Of a DNA stretch of 64,000 bases, positions 33,201 through 48,200 are shown in pieces; the first letter of the stretch is position 1; every line of letters starts with the position of its first letter. Origin of the DNA: Branchiostoma floridae (Eukaryota > Chordata > Leptocardii > Amphioxiformes > Branchiostomatidae); NCBI RefSeq assembly GCF_000003815.2, contig NC_049982.1:2971338-3035337 (forward strand). The letters are read 5' to 3'. Made by a program: the position numbers and the translations under genes. Below the pieces are notes generated by a model. That model searched no databases. It had not been told where the DNA came from and saw nothing but the letters and a program-made list of their open reading frames with translations.

Positions 33201-36200
33201 GGCAATCGAGCCATCGCCACGCTAGAGGGCGCAGACGCACGGCTGGACGGGTCTTACACCGCCCGTGCTGACGCCATCGAGAAGTGCTATCAGGTTCGAT
33301 GAAGTTTGTTTTCTTAAGCGGAACATAGAAATTACATACTGTTTGTTCTCGCGTCACTAAAAGTCACACGGTGACGACATGACCGTAGTGAGGGCAAAGG
33401 AATAAACCACACACGTGAATAGACATAATTGAAAATCAGAACTGGCTGCAAAAAGCTTACTGACTTAGAAACTGGGCTGGACGGTCCGGAGCTTCTCGCA
33501 GCGATGTATGACAGACTGTACTGGAAGTCAAACTTCACTCGCTGCACCTCATAGAGGATGACAAATGGTGATGATGAACTGACTGAAAAATACCTTGGAA
33601 TAGCGTGTTTGATAAAAGAAAATTCTGCTTGTTAAATAGTCGTTTATTGTAGTAGAAGTAGTACTGTATTTATAATGGTAATGCCATGTCGGCCTAGGCC
33701 GTTCTTCCCAGAGGACCAGTTGGTCGAAATTGATGTTCATATAATGAGAAAACCGTGTCCATACAGGTGGCCAAGTCCCGCGGATACTCCGTGTTTGCTG
33801 TCCAAAATGGCGGCTGGTGTGCCGGCTCAGCTAATGCCCTCAGCACCTACCGGAAGTACGGGCGCTCGGCGGCATGTGGGAAAGATGGAGAAGGAGGAGG
33901 CTGGGCGAACGAAGTCTACCTGATTACAGGTAAGCTGGAACATCCTTTGGAATATAAGTACCACAACATTCCATAACACAAATGTTTCTATTCTTAGTTA
34001 GACCTAGTACCAAGCCTTTTAAGATAACCTACACTTACACTCCATCCAGGTATCTAAAAATCCACAGGGAGAAAAGCAATCCAAAGACAGTCAGAAAAAA
34101 AGACGGAATTCTTTCAGTGTAGTTCTTAAGCTTGCATTTTTTTAACTGCAACTACTTGATACATGACAAACAAAATGTCATCCAAATACTTGTAGTATTT
34201 TTCTTGTTGACCTTTCTTGTGTTTGTTTCAGGAGCTCCCATAACTTTGCCTAAGGGTAAGTCGTTTCACATTTGCATATATTGTCTTATACACTCCATAT
34301 AGGCATTTCCTTCGATTTTATTATTGAGCTTTATTTGTCTAACATTCTCATTCACATAACCAATGCTCTGGTCTTTTCTACACGACCGTGCACTTCGTAT
34401 TATTGTTAATATCTGTACATGTTTCCACAGGCTACGTTCCCAAGCCGTACTTCAGCATTGGCTGTTGGAAGGACACCGGAAACCGCGCCATTCCTACTCT
34501 GGAGGGGAAAGACGCACGTTTGGACGGCAGCTATACCGCACGCGCCAACGCCATCGAAAAGTGCTACCAGGTGGCCAAGTCGCTCGGCTACCGAGCCTTT
34601 GCGGTTCAAAATGGCGGCTGGTGTGCCGGATCGGCTAACGCCCTCAGCACCTACAAGAAGTACGGACCCTACACAACTTGCAAGGGAGACGGAGAAGGAG
34701 GAGCCTGGGGAAATGAGGTTTATCTCATCTCAGGTATCGTGTCTTCTGTCTGGTGCTGTATGGTGTTCGCATGCATTTGTCGTGATGTGATACCTAATTC
34801 AACGTCGAGGAATATCTTACAGTTAGATTCGATAAAGATGACATTATTACCATTTCCATGATAAGATGAAAGCATGATTAACCTTCCTAGGAATATCTTA
34901 CAGTTTGATTCAATTTAAATTTAGATAAAGACGATATTACAAATCATTTTGATGATTATATGAAAGCATGTTTAGTCTTCATAGCTATAAGATTGTAACT
35001 TCGTGTTTCAGGTCTGCTAGGAGGCTCCGGCTATTCCTCTGGAGGCTTTTCCAGTGGAGGCGTTGGAGGAGGACCAGGTAGGCCGATATCTAGCTTTGCT
35101 TGAAGTCCCCTTTCGTGTTAGTCTTTACATCTTCCGTGTACTCTTTCCTCAACAAAGCTACAGAGCAGATGTTGTATTGACTTTTTTCTGTATCATTGAA
35201 GCTGTAGGCACCACTAACATCGCCCTGAACCGCCCTGCTGCCCAGTCCAGCGATGCCTATGGAGGTACTGCCGGGCGTGCTGTAGATGGGAACGACAATC
35301 CTCAATGGGCCGGGGGGTCCTGTACCCACACGGTAAATGGACCCAACCCGTGGTGGCGGGTGGACCTGGGCAGCAGCCAGGCTGTGGGGCGGGTGGTCGT
35401 TACCAACAGGAAGGACTGCTGCTCGGACAGGCTGGAAGGCTTCACGGTTTACGTGGGCGACAGTCCCGAGGTGCTGTCCAACCCGACCTGCGGGGGGCCG
35501 CAGTCCGTGGCCGGCAAGGGCACCATCACCGTGAGCTGCGGTNNNNNNNNNNNNNNNNNNNNNNNNNNNNNNNNNNNNNNNNNNNNNNNNNNNNNNNNNN
35601 NNNNNNNNNNNNNNNNNNNNNNNNNNNNNNNNNNNNNNNNNNNNNNNNNNNNNNNNNNNNNNNNNNNNNNNNNNNNNNNNNNNNNNNNNNNNNNNNNNNN
35701 NNNNNNNNNNNNNNNNNNNNNNNNNNNNNNNNNNNNNNNNNTATGAACGGTCCAAATCCGGATCTTTATGGGATATATCCGGATACGCAGAATCCACATC
35801 TGGAGGTGGATTTATCCGGATTCGCTGGGGGGTTGACCCTGGTATGAACGCAATAGGATTCACGTATCCGGATTCACTGTCGGATCTGACGTCAAACTTA
35901 ACTCTTAAGTAGCGTTTGCCTGGTGTAGCATGGTAAGGATGAGGCAACGGGCTGCGTCGCAGGTGTTCGCACCTGGCAGGTACGAACTCCTGTTCTAAAG
36001 AACATTCTAGAACGGTCAGTTAAGAATAAAGATCATTTTCAAGTTTTCTAGTAAGGTGAAGACGTGTACCTGTAGCCGTGCAAACACTCCTTCATTTTGG
36101 CTGCATTTCTTTACTTTTCTACTGTTCATTTCGGGCGTTGACATCATCTACCTGCGCGACGCAGCTCGTTTACCATGCTACACCAAAGCAAACGCTACTT

Positions 36201-39200
36201 AAGAGTTAAGTTTGACTTCACCAAGCAGCATCAGATGGTGTAATTAGGATATATCCGGATCTTATTTTGGACACGAATAATCATATCCGGATTCGTTGAC
36301 CCTAGTATGAACGCAAATGGATATATCCTGATTTACACCGTATCCGGATATATCCCGATACGCGAATCCTAGTATGAACGGGGCCTTAGTAAAGATTTCC
36401 TACTCTTCAGTAACGCAACACTCTTTGTTCAGTCAAGACGGCAAGTCCATCATTAAAAAAGTAATCAGAAACAGCCTATGTCTTATTTGCGTCTTGTTGG
36501 GGGTTCTAATATACTGTGGATTACAAGAGGGGGCTTTTCCGGAGGAGGCATTGGAGGAGGATCAGGTAGAGTACAGACAGTCATATGTAATCCTTTTGTG
36601 TATGTAATGATGGATCAATCTTGGTGAAGCAGAAGTGTTGAACATTTCCTCACAGGTGGAGAGGTTGGAAAGGTCCAAGGTCCGAAGTACATCAGCCTGG
36701 GTTGTTGGAAAGACACCGGCAATCGCGCCATCGCCACGCTAGAGGGCGCAGACGCACGGCTGGACGGGTCTTACACCGCCCGTGCTGACGCCATCGAGAA
36801 GTGCTATCAGGTTCGGTGAAGTTTGTTTTCTTAAGCGGAACATAGAAATTACATACTGTTTGTTCTCGCAACACGAAAAGTCACACGGTGACGACGTGAA
36901 CGTAGTGAGGGCAAAGGAATAAACCACACACGTGAATAGACATAATTGAAAATCAGAACTGGCTGCAAAAAGCTTACTGACTTAGAAACTGGACTGGGCG
37001 GTCCGGAGCTTCTCGCAGCGATGTATGACAGACTGTACTGGAAGTCAAACTTCACTCGCTGCACCTCATAGAGGATGACAACTGATTATGATGATAAACT
37101 GACTGAAAAATACCTTGGAATAGCGTGTTTGATAAAAGAAAATTCTGCTTGTTAAATAGTCGTTTATTGTAGTAGAAGTAGTACTGTATCTATAATGGTA
37201 ATGCCCTGTCGGCCTAGGCCGTTCTTCCCAGAGGACCAGTTGGTCGAAATTGATGTTCATATAATGAGAAAACCGTGTCCATACAGGTGGCCAAGTCCCG
37301 CGGATACTCCGTGTTTGCTGTCCAAAATGGCGGCTGGTGTGCCGGCTCAGCTAATGCCCTCAGCACCTACCGGAAGTACGGGCGCTCGGCGGCATGTGGG
37401 AAAGATGGAGAAGGAGGAGGCTGGGCGAACGAAGTCTACCTGATTACAGGTAAGATGGAACACCCTTTGGAATATAAGTACCACAACATTGCATAACACA
37501 AATGTTTCTATTCTTAGTTAGACCTAGTACCAAGCCTTTTAAGATAACCTGCACTTACACTCCATCCAGGTATCTAAAAATCCACAGGGAGAAAAACAAT
37601 CCAAAGACAGTCAGAAAAAAAGACGGAATTCTTTCAGTGTAGTTCTTAAGCATGTATTTTTTTAACTGCAACTACTTGATACATGACAAACAAAATGTCA
37701 TCGAAATACTTGTAGCATTTTTCTTGTTGACCTTTCTTGTGTTTGTTTCAGGAGCTCCCATAACTTTGCCTGCGGGTAAGTCGTTTCACATGTGCATTTC
37801 TTGTCTTATATACGCCATATAGACATTTCCTTCAATTTTAGTATTGAGCTTTATTTGTCTTACATTCTCATTCACATAACCAATGCTCTGGTCTTTTCTA
37901 CACGACCGTGCACTTCGTATTATTGTTAATATCTGTACATGTTTCCACAGGATACGTTCCCAAGCCGTACTTCAGTATCGGCTGTTGGAAGGACACCGGA
38001 AACCGCGCCATTCCTACTCTGGAGGGGAAAGACGCACGTTTGGACGGCAGCTATACCGCACGCGCCAACGCCATCGAAAAGTGCTACCAGGTGGCCAAGT
38101 CGCTCGGCTACCGAGCCTTCGCGGTCCAAAATGGCGGCTGGTGTGCCGGATCGGCTAACGCCCTCAGCACCTACAAGAAGTACGGACCCTACACAACTTG
38201 CAAGGGAGACGGAGAAGGAGGAGCCTGGGGAAATGAGGTTTATCTCATCTCAGGTATCGTGTCTTCTGTCTGGTGCTATATGGTGTTCGCATGAGGAATA
38301 TCTCACAGTTCGATTCAAATTGAGGATGATATTTTAAACCCCATTTTCATGATTATATGAAAGCATGTTTAACCTTCCTAGCTATAAGATTGTAACTTCG
38401 TTTTTCAGGTCTGCTAAGGAGGCTCCGGCATTTCCTCTGGAGGATTCTCCACGTGGAGGCGTTGGAGGAGGACCAGGTAGGCCGATATCTAGCTTTGTTG
38501 GAAGTCCCTTAAAAACAACAGCAACAGCACAGAAAGGTGTATTCGTATATCAGNNNNNNNNNNNNNNNNNNNNNNNNNNNNNNNNNNNNNNNNNNNNNNN
38601 NNNNNNNNNNNNNNNNNNNNNNNNNNNNNNNNNNNNNNNNNNNNNNNNNNNNNNNNNNNNNNNNNNNNNNNNNNNNNNNNNNNNNNNNNNNNNNNNNNNN
38701 NNNNNNNNNNNNNNNNNNNNNNNNNNNNNNNNNNNNNNNNNNNNNNNNNNNNNNNNNNNNNNNNNNNNNNNNNNNNNNNNNNNNNNNNNNNNNNNNCATT
38801 CGGATGGCGCAGCCGAACACCAGCCGACCGGGCCGAACGCCAGACGACTTAGCTCCCGAGTCACTCCTAACCATAGTCGGGAGAGAGTCGGGAGCTAAAT
38901 TCGGCTTTGTGTAACCTAGGCTTCACCTATTTCATTGAATATTTCCCGCAGTACACGCAACTTTCTTTGTTTAGTCGAGACGGCAGTTTAACTATGACAG
39001 AATTAAAACAAAAGCAGGGTATGTCTTATTTATGTCTTGTTTTGGGTAAGATTTGATATACTGTGTATTACAGGAGGAGGCTTTTCAGGAGGAGGCATTG
39101 GAGGAGGATCAGGTAGGGAAACATCTCACTTACCCTGTAACGGGTTCGATAACAAGCGCCAGTCAGGAACAAACTAACAGTCAGAACATTAATCTACGGT

Positions 39201-42200
39201 ATCAACAGTTCAGAAGAAACTGTACAATTGTACTAAATCGTGATGTTTTATCAATAGGACGCTTCAATCGAGAAAAATTAAAAAGCATTATGTATAGCTT
39301 ATTGATATAAATTCAGACGGTATCTTATAGATAAAAAGATTCAAGTTCAATGTTCTTATACAAGTTCAAACGTTTGAACCTATGTATTTTCTTAGGAGGA
39401 CAACAGTGGAGCAAGGAAGGTAAGCATCTCTTATATTACGTCTCATTTTTCTTTCTATAGGCGTGTCTTAGATGTAGGTATCCGTCTTTACTGTAACTCT
39501 TACGAATTCAAACTTCAATCTAACAGCCGCAGTTCAAAGTAACGAGATGAACTTTGCAGTTAAACCCCACAGTTTGTTGCTTTAGTTATTGGGTGTGGTG
39601 ACTACTCCCTCTTCGCATCCAGGGCTGAATTACAGGAGCTTAAAATAGTCGGAGCTAAAGCACAAGGGTCTGGAGCTATTGGAGGTGCCCTGAGTTTCGT
39701 CTCTATCGAACCCTGTCGGTACCCCATATTTAACACCCCCCCCCCCCCCCCTCCTGTGCCTAGGTACCACGTGGGCACCTGTGGGAGGTGCCCTGAGGTT
39801 CGTCTCCATCGGACCGTCCGGAGTTTGGGGCGTCACGGCAGCAGGGCAGATCAAGTACCGAACCGGGAGCTCCGGGAACGCGGTCGGGACGGGGTCGGGC
39901 TGGGAAGCTGTGGAGGGAGCCCTGATGCAGATCAGCGTGGGAGATGGAATCGTCTGGGGGGTCAACTCAGGTCACAACATCTGGATCAGGACAGGTAGGA
40001 CAAAGCTAAACGTACCCGTCCGGTATTTCATCAACGTGTTTAAATACATCTAACATACAGGTAATTGCATTTCATTAGAAATATTTAGTTCATTATCCTT
40101 GTGGCAAGTTACTCTACTCTACTCTTCTGTTGATATAGTGTTTTTGTCGGGCTTTACATTTTCTTCCGTTTTCGTCATGTCCACCGACCAACCGCTGAAC
40201 AACACGTCAAAAACACAACCGGAGCCAAACCTTACTCCGAGGGTATTGAAGGGTTACTGTTCTGGCTACTTAAACTAAATGCAATTCTCTTTTCTTGCCA
40301 GGAATCAGCTCCTCCAACCCGAAGGGGACGGGCTGGCAGCAGGTTGAGGGCGGCCTGAAGGTGGTCAGCTGTGGCGCCAGGAGTAACCAAGTTTGGGGAG
40401 TCAACAGACTCAACCAGGTTTGGAGACGGGAAGGGATCACGCCAGATAATCTTAAAGGTACAGTGCAGATGAGTGAATTCGCTCTTCTTTGCTTGTAGTG
40501 TTAATGCATTCTCCAACGCAGAGTCATCCAACGGCGCCAAAAAACCGCCTCTTCTCTGTACTCTGCTATCTCAATCGTCACCATCAGTTCCTGTGGGCGT
40601 CGCCACAAACCAGCTGTCAGCCAATCAGAGAATAGGCCTTTCATTTTCATAAAGAGATTTCGCATATATAAGAATAAGCTCATCAATATTTATAAACAGG
40701 AAATGATGGTGACGGTTCATATAGCAGAGTATAGACAAGAGGCGGTTTGCTGGGAGAATGTGCTAATGTGGAACATGACACTGAATCGGAGTTATCCATA
40801 GATCATAGATATCCATGTCTATGTGTTAGAAAATTGTGTGGGTCATAACACCACCAAAGGCAACAGCTGTCTGTGGCCCACGTGTTTTGTTCTGTTCGCA
40901 ATCTTGATGCATCAAATCAAACTCGGGGTGTAAAATTTTATCTATGTTTCTATGTCTGGTGTCTTACGCTTCTTGACTGCTTTACAGTTACTGCTACTTG
41001 ACATTTAGAGTGAAGAGTGCTGATGTTAATTGGTCAAATACGTTTTGTTTTTTGCCTGCAGGAACAATCTGGAAGCAAGTGGACGGTGCTCTGAAGTACG
41101 TGTCGGTGGGCCAGGCTGGAGTCTGGGGAGTCAAGCCCGACAACTCCGTGGTGTACCGCATCGGGACGTACGGGAACCCCGGCTCGACAGGGCAGGGCTG
41201 GAGGCCGGTGGGCGGGCAGGCCGTGAAGCAGCTGGCGGTGGGCATGGGCGTCATCTGGGCCGTCAGTCCCGACAACAACATCTGGACAAGACAGGGTAAA
41301 TGTTGGGCACTAAATAGCAGGGAAGAAATAATTGGGACGGTTTTTGTGACTTTTGTATGCTGACATGAGTGGGCGAGTCAATCGGTTCAGCGTTAGGTGT
41401 TAGAAGGTTCATGTAAAGTGGATCAACTGTTAGGATCTGTATTCCAAAGTCTGATTAACCATACAGCCATAATGCAAAACATACAGCATGCATGTTNNNN
41501 NNNNNNNNNNNNNNNNNNNNNNNNNNNNNNNNNNNNNNNNNNNNNNNNNNNNNNNNNNNNNNNNNNNNNNNNNNNNNNNNNNNNNNNNNNNNNNNNNNNN
41601 NNNNNNNNNNNNNNNNNNNNNNNNNNNNNNNNNNNNNNNNNNNNNNNNNNNNNNNNNNNNNNNNNNNNNNNNNNNNNNNNNNNNNNNNNNNNNNNNNNNN
41701 NNNNNNNNNNNNNNNNNNNNNNNNNNNNNNNNNNNNNNNNNNNNNNNNNNNNNNNNNNNNNNNNNNNNNNNNNNNNNNNNNNNNNNNNNNNNNNNNNNNN
41801 NNNNNNNNNNNNNNNNNNNNNNNNNNNNNNNNNNNNNNNNNNNNNNNNNNNNNNNNNNNNNNNNNNNNNNNNNNNNNNNNNNNNNNNNNNNNNNNNNNNN
41901 NNNNNNNNNNNNNNNNNNNNNNNNNNNNNNNNNNNNNNNNNNNNNNNNNNNNNNNNNNNNNNNNNNNNNNNNNNNNNNNNNNNNNNNNNNNNNNNNNNNN
42001 NNNNNNNNNNNNNNNNNNNNNNNNNNNNNNNNNNNNNNNNNNNNNNNNNNNNNNNNNNNNNNNNNNNNNNNNNNNNNNNNNNNNNNNNNNNNNNNNNNNN
42101 NNNNNNNNNNNNNNNNNNNNNNNNNNNNNNNNNNNNNNNNNNNNNNNNNNNNNNNNNNNNNNNNNNNNNNNNNNNNNNNNNNNNNNNNNNNNNNNNNNNN

Positions 42201-45200
42201 NNNNNNNNNNNNNNNNNNNNNNNNNNNNNNNNNNNNNNNNNNNNNNNNNNNNNNNNNNNNNNNNNNNNNNNNNNNNNNNNNNNNNNNNNNNNNNNNNNNN
42301 NNNNNNNNNNNNNNNNNNNNNNNNNNNNNNNNNNNNNNNNNNNNNNNNNNNNNNNNNNNNNNNNNNNNNNNNNNNNNNNNNNNNNNNNNNNNNNNNNNNN
42401 NNNNNNNNNNNNNNNNNNNNNNNNNNNNNNNNNNNNNNNNNNNNNNNNNNNNNNNNNNNNNNNNNNNNNNNNNNNNNNNNNACGCCGCAGTACACGCAAC
42501 GCTTATCTGTTTAGTAAAGACAGCAAGTTCATCGTGACAAAATTAAAACAAAAACAGCGTATGTCTCATTTATGTCTTGTTTTAAGTTTTGATATACTGT
42601 GTGTTACAGGAGGAGGCTTTTCCGGAGGAGGCATTGGAGGAGGATCAGGTAGGGAAACATCTCACTTACCCTGTAACGAATTAGATAACAAGCGGAAGTC
42701 AGGAATAAGCCAACAGTAAGAACATCAATGTACGGTGTCAACAGTTCAGAAGTAACTTCTTCTTTGTACATCTTTCCTCAACAAAGCTACAAAGCAGATG
42801 TCTTATTGACTTTTTTCTTTATCAATGAAGCTATAGGCACCACTAACATCGCCCTGAACCGCCCTGCTGCCCAGTCCAGCGATGTCTATGGAGGTACTGC
42901 CGGGCGTGCCGTAGATGGGAACGACAATCCTCAATGGGCAGGGGGGTCCTGTACCCACACGGCAAACGGACCCAACCCGTGGTGGCGGGTGGACCTGGGC
43001 AGCAGCCAGGCTGTGGGGCGGGTGGTCGTCACCAACAGGAAGGACTGCTGCTCGGACCGGCTGGAAGGCTTCACGGTTTACGTGGGCGACAGTCCCGAGG
43101 TGCTGTCCAACCCAACCTGCGGGGGGCCGCAGTCCGTGGCCGGCAGGGGCACCATCACCGTGAGCTGCGGCGGCCTGAGGGGCCGGTATGTGGGCATTGC
43201 GCTGAAGGGCGCTCAGAGAACCCTGACGCTCTGTGAGGTCAAGGTCTTCGGAGGTACGCCTGCATCTGGGCCTCTGTTGTTTGTTGAGCTATTTTAGTAA
43301 AGATTTCCTACTCTTCAGTAACGCAACACTCTTTGTTCAGTCAAGACGGCAAGTCCATCATTAAAAAAGTAATCAGAAACAGCCTATGTCTTATTTGCGT
43401 CTTGTTGGGGGTTCTAATATACTGTGGATTACAAGAGGGGTCTTTTCCGGAGGAGGCATTGGGGGAGGATCAGGTAGAGTACAGACAGTCATATGTAATC
43501 CTTTTGTGTATGTAATGATGGATCAATCTTGGTGAAACAGAAGTGTCTAACATTTCCTCACAGGTGGAGAGGTTGGAAAGGTCCAAGGTCCGAAGTACAT
43601 CAGCCTGGGTTGTTGGAAAGACACCGGCAATCGAGCCATCGCCACGCTAGAGGGCGCAGACGCACGGCTTGACGGGTCTTACACCGCCCGTGCTGACGCC
43701 ATCGAGAAGTGCTATCAGGTTCGATGAAGTTTGTTTTCTTAAGCGGAACATAGAAATTACATACTGTTTGTTCTCGCATCACGAAAAGTCACACGGTGAC
43801 GACATGAACGTAGTGAGGGCAAAGGAATAAGCCACACACGTGAATAGACATAATTGAAAATCAGAACTGGCTGCAAAAAGCTTACTGACTTAGGAACTGG
43901 ACTGGGAGGTCCGGAGCTTCTCGCAGCGATGTATGACAGACTGTACTGGAAGTCAAACTTCACTTGCTGCACCTCATAGAGGATGACAACTGATTATGAT
44001 GATAAACTGACTGAAAAATACCTTGGAATAGCGTGTTTGATAAAAGGAAATTCTGCTTGTTAAATAGTCGTTTATTGTAGTAGAAGTAGTACTGTATTTA
44101 TAATGGTAATGCCCTGTCGGCCTAGGCCGTTCTTCCCAGAGGACCAGTTGGTCGAAATTGATGTTCATATAATGAGAAAACCGTGTCCATACAGGTGGCC
44201 AAGTCCCGCGGATACTCCGTGTTCGCTGTCCAAAATGGCGGCTGGTGTGCCGGCTCCGCTAATGCCCTCAGCACCTACCGGAAGTACGGGCGCTCGTCGG
44301 CATGTGGGAAAGATGGAGAAGGAGGAGGCTGGGCGAACGAAGTCTACCTGATTACAGGTAAGCTGGAACATCCTTTGGAATATAAGTACCACAACATTGC
44401 ATAACACAAATGTTTCTATTCTTAGTAAGACCTAGTACCAAGCCTTTTAAGATAACCTACCCTTACACTCCATCTGGGTCTCTAAAAATCCACAGGGAGA
44501 AAAACAATCCAAAGACAGTCAGAAAAAAAGACGGAATTCTTCCAGTGTAGTTCTTAAGCATGCATCTTTTTTAACTGCAACTACTTGATACATGACAAAC
44601 AAAATGTCATCCAAATACTTGTAGCATTTTTCTTGTTAACCTTTCTTGTGTTTGTTTCAGGAGCTCCCATAACTTTGCCTGCGGGTAAGTCGTTTCACAT
44701 GTGCATTTCTTGTCTTATATACGCCATATAGACATTTCCTTCAATTTTAGTATTGAGCTTTATTTGTCTTACATTCTCATTCACATAACCAATGCTCTGG
44801 TCTTTTCTACACGACCGTGCACTTCGTATTATTGTTAATATCTGTACATGTTTCCACAGGATACGTTCCCAAGCCGTACTTCAGTATCGGCTGTTGGAAG
44901 GACACCGGAAACCGCGCCATTCCTACTCTGGAGGGGAAAGACGCACGTTTGGACGGCAGCTATACCGCACGCGCCAACGCCATCGAAAAGTGCTACCAGG
45001 TGGCCAAGTCGCTCGGCTACCGAGCCTTCGCGGTCCAAAATGGCGGCTGGTGTGCCGGATCGGCTAACGCCCTCAGCACCTACAAGAAGTACGGACCCTA
45101 CACAACTTGCAAGGGAGACGGAGAAGGAGGAGCCTGGGGAAATGAGGTTTATCTCATCTCAGGTATCGTGTCTTCTGTCTGGTGCTATATGGTGTTCGCA

Positions 45201-48200
45201 TGAGGAATATCTCACAGTTCGATTCAAATTTAGAATGATATTAAAAACCCCATTTTCATGATTATATGAAAGCATGTTTAACCTTCCCAGCTATAAGATT
45301 GTAACTTCGTGTTTCAGGTCTGCTAGGAGGCTCCGGCTTTTCCTCTGGAGGATTTTCCAGTGGAGGCGTTGTGAGGAGGACCAGGTAGGCCGATCTAGCT
45401 ATGCTGGCAATTCCTTTATAACAACTACAAGAGCATGCACAGAAAGATGTATTCGTAAATCAGGAGTAAAGGGGAAAAAACAGCATGCATGAACCAGACT
45501 AAAAGTAACTTCGAAATTATCTATGGTACTTATTGAATTTAAAACATGCCCAATAAAGTGAGCTGTGGCTAACTATACGCAATATTTTTTGTCATCTGAT
45601 ATAGGGGCATTCATTTGTAACTGCTCAACTCTTGTAACTCTATAATTTTCACTCCAGCCACCTGGCTGCCCCACCTGGCTGTTTTGAAAAGGCTGTTTTG
45701 AACATTTCAAAACATTCGGATGGCGCAGCCGAACACCAGCCGACCGGGCCGAACGCCAGACGACTTAGCTCCCGAGTCACTCCTAACCATAGTCGGGAGA
45801 GAGTCGGGAGCTAAATTCGGCTTTGTGTAACCTAGGCTTTACCTATTTCATTGAATATTTCCCGCAGTACACGCAACACTCTTTGTTTTGTCGAGACGGC
45901 AGTATAACTATGACAGAATTAAAACAAAAGCAGGGTATGTCTTATTTATGTCTTGTTTTGGGTAAGATTTGATATACTGTGTATTACAGGAGGAGGCTTT
46001 TCCGGAGGAGGCATTGGAGGAGGATCAGGTAGGGAAACATCTCACTTACCCTGTAACGGGTTCGATAACAAGCGCAAAGTCAAGAACAAACTAACAGTCA
46101 GAACATTAATCTACGGTATCAACAGTTCAGAAGAAACTGTACAATTGTACTAAATCGTGATGTTTTATCAATAGGACGCTTCAATCGAGAAAAATTAAAA
46201 AGCATTATGTATAGCTTATTGATATAAATTCAGACGGTATATTATAGATGAAAAGATTCAAGTTCAATGTTCTTATACAAGTTCAAACGTTTGAACCTAT
46301 GTATTTTCTTAGGAGGACAACAGTGGAGCAAGGAAGGTAAGCATCCCTTATATCACGTCTCATTTTTCTTTCTATAGGCGTGTTTTAGATGTATGTATTT
46401 GTCTTTACTGTAACTCTTACGAATTCAAACTTCAATCTAACAGCCGCAGTTCAAAGTAACGAGATGAAGTTTGCAGTTAAACCCCACAGTTTGTTGCTTT
46501 AGTTATTGGGTGTGGTGACTACTCCCTCTTCGCATCCCAGGGCTGAATTACAAGGAGCTTAAAATAGTCGGAGCTAAAGCACAAGGGTCTGGAGGTGCCC
46601 TGAGGTTCGTCTCTATCGAACCCTGTCGGTACCCCATATTTAACACCTTTCCTCCCCCTCCTGTGACTAGGTACCACGTGGGCACCTGTGGGAGGCGCCC
46701 TGAGGTTCCTCTCCATCGGACCCTGTCGGTACCCCATATTTAACACCTTTCCTCCCCCCCCCCCTCCTGTGCATAGGTACCACATGGGCACCTGTGGGAG
46801 GATCCCTGAGGTTCGTCTCCATCGGACCGTCCGGAGTTTGGGGCGTCACGGCAGCAGGGCAGATCAAGTACCGAACCGGGAGCTCCGGGAACGCGGTCGG
46901 GACGGGGTCGGGCTGGGAAGCTGTGGAGGGAGCCCTGATGCAGATCAGCGTGGGAGATGGAATCGTCTGGGGGGTCAACTCAGGGCACAACATCTGGATA
47001 AGGACAGGTAGGGCAAAGCTACATGTTCCAACATTTCATCAACGTGTTTAAATACATCTAAAATACGGGTAATTGCATTTTATTCAAAATGTTTAGCTGG
47101 TTTAACATGTGGCACGTTAATCTCTTGGGTTGGCCTTATATTTTGTTTCGTTTTCGTCATGTCCGGCCAACCGCTGAACAATACGTCAAAAACACAACCA
47201 GAGACGAACATTATTACGAGAGTATTGAAGGGTTAACGTCGTGGCTACTTAAACTAAATGCAATTTTTTTTTTCTTGCCAGGAATCAGCTCCTCGAACCC
47301 GAAGGGGACGGGCTGGCAGCAGATTGCGGGCGGCCTGAAGGTGGTCAGCTGTGGCGCCAGGAGTAACCAAGTTTGGGGAGTCAACAGACTCAACCAGGTT
47401 TGGAGACGGGAAGGGATCACACCGGGCAATCTTAAAGGTACAGTTCAGATCAGTTAACTCTCGTCTTCTGACAAAATCTCGGTTTTGAATCTCAACCAAA
47501 TAAACCGCCCAATGGGAATGATTTTTAAACAGATCCGATCAATCTTATTGATTTTTTGCAAACATCAGAGTCTGATGCATGGAGGCCATAGACACGAAAG
47601 AATCTCGCTAGGGTGATCTGCTCTCGGCGCACACCCTCTAGTTAGTTCTGCCGACCCTGTGTATTGAAGACCAGGTCTTCTCATCGTCGTCTTAAAATTT
47701 AATTTAACTTAAATTGATTTGCAACAGGGACAATACAATGTGGACACTAGGCAGTTAATAATATCTGAACATGTTCGACGTCCCACGTAGACGTAGCACC
47801 CAGCTGACTTACAGTTTTCCTCTCCCGAACTGGACGTTCTAGGCAGGAACTTGGAATACTAAAGTGACTTATTTTGCCTGCAGGAACTATCTGGAAGCAA
47901 GTGGACGGTGCTCTGAAGTACGTGTCGGTGGGCCAGGCGGGAGTCTGGGGAGTCAAGCCCGACAACTCCGTGGTGTACCGCATCGGGACGTACGGGACCC
48001 CCGGCTCGACAGGGCAGGGCTGGAGGCCGGTGGGCGGGCAGGCCGTGAAGCAGCTGGCGGTGGGCATGGGCGTCATCTGGGCCGTCAGTCCCGACAACAA
48101 CATCTGGACAAGACAGGGTAAATGTTGGGCACTAAATAGCAGGAAAGAAATAATTGGGACGGTTTTTGTGACTTTTGTATGCTGACATGAGTGGGTGAGT

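Noticed and set aside
41397-42719. Very long open frames across 41497-42481 and other N runs
   Set aside because: They exist only because runs of N contain no stop codons.
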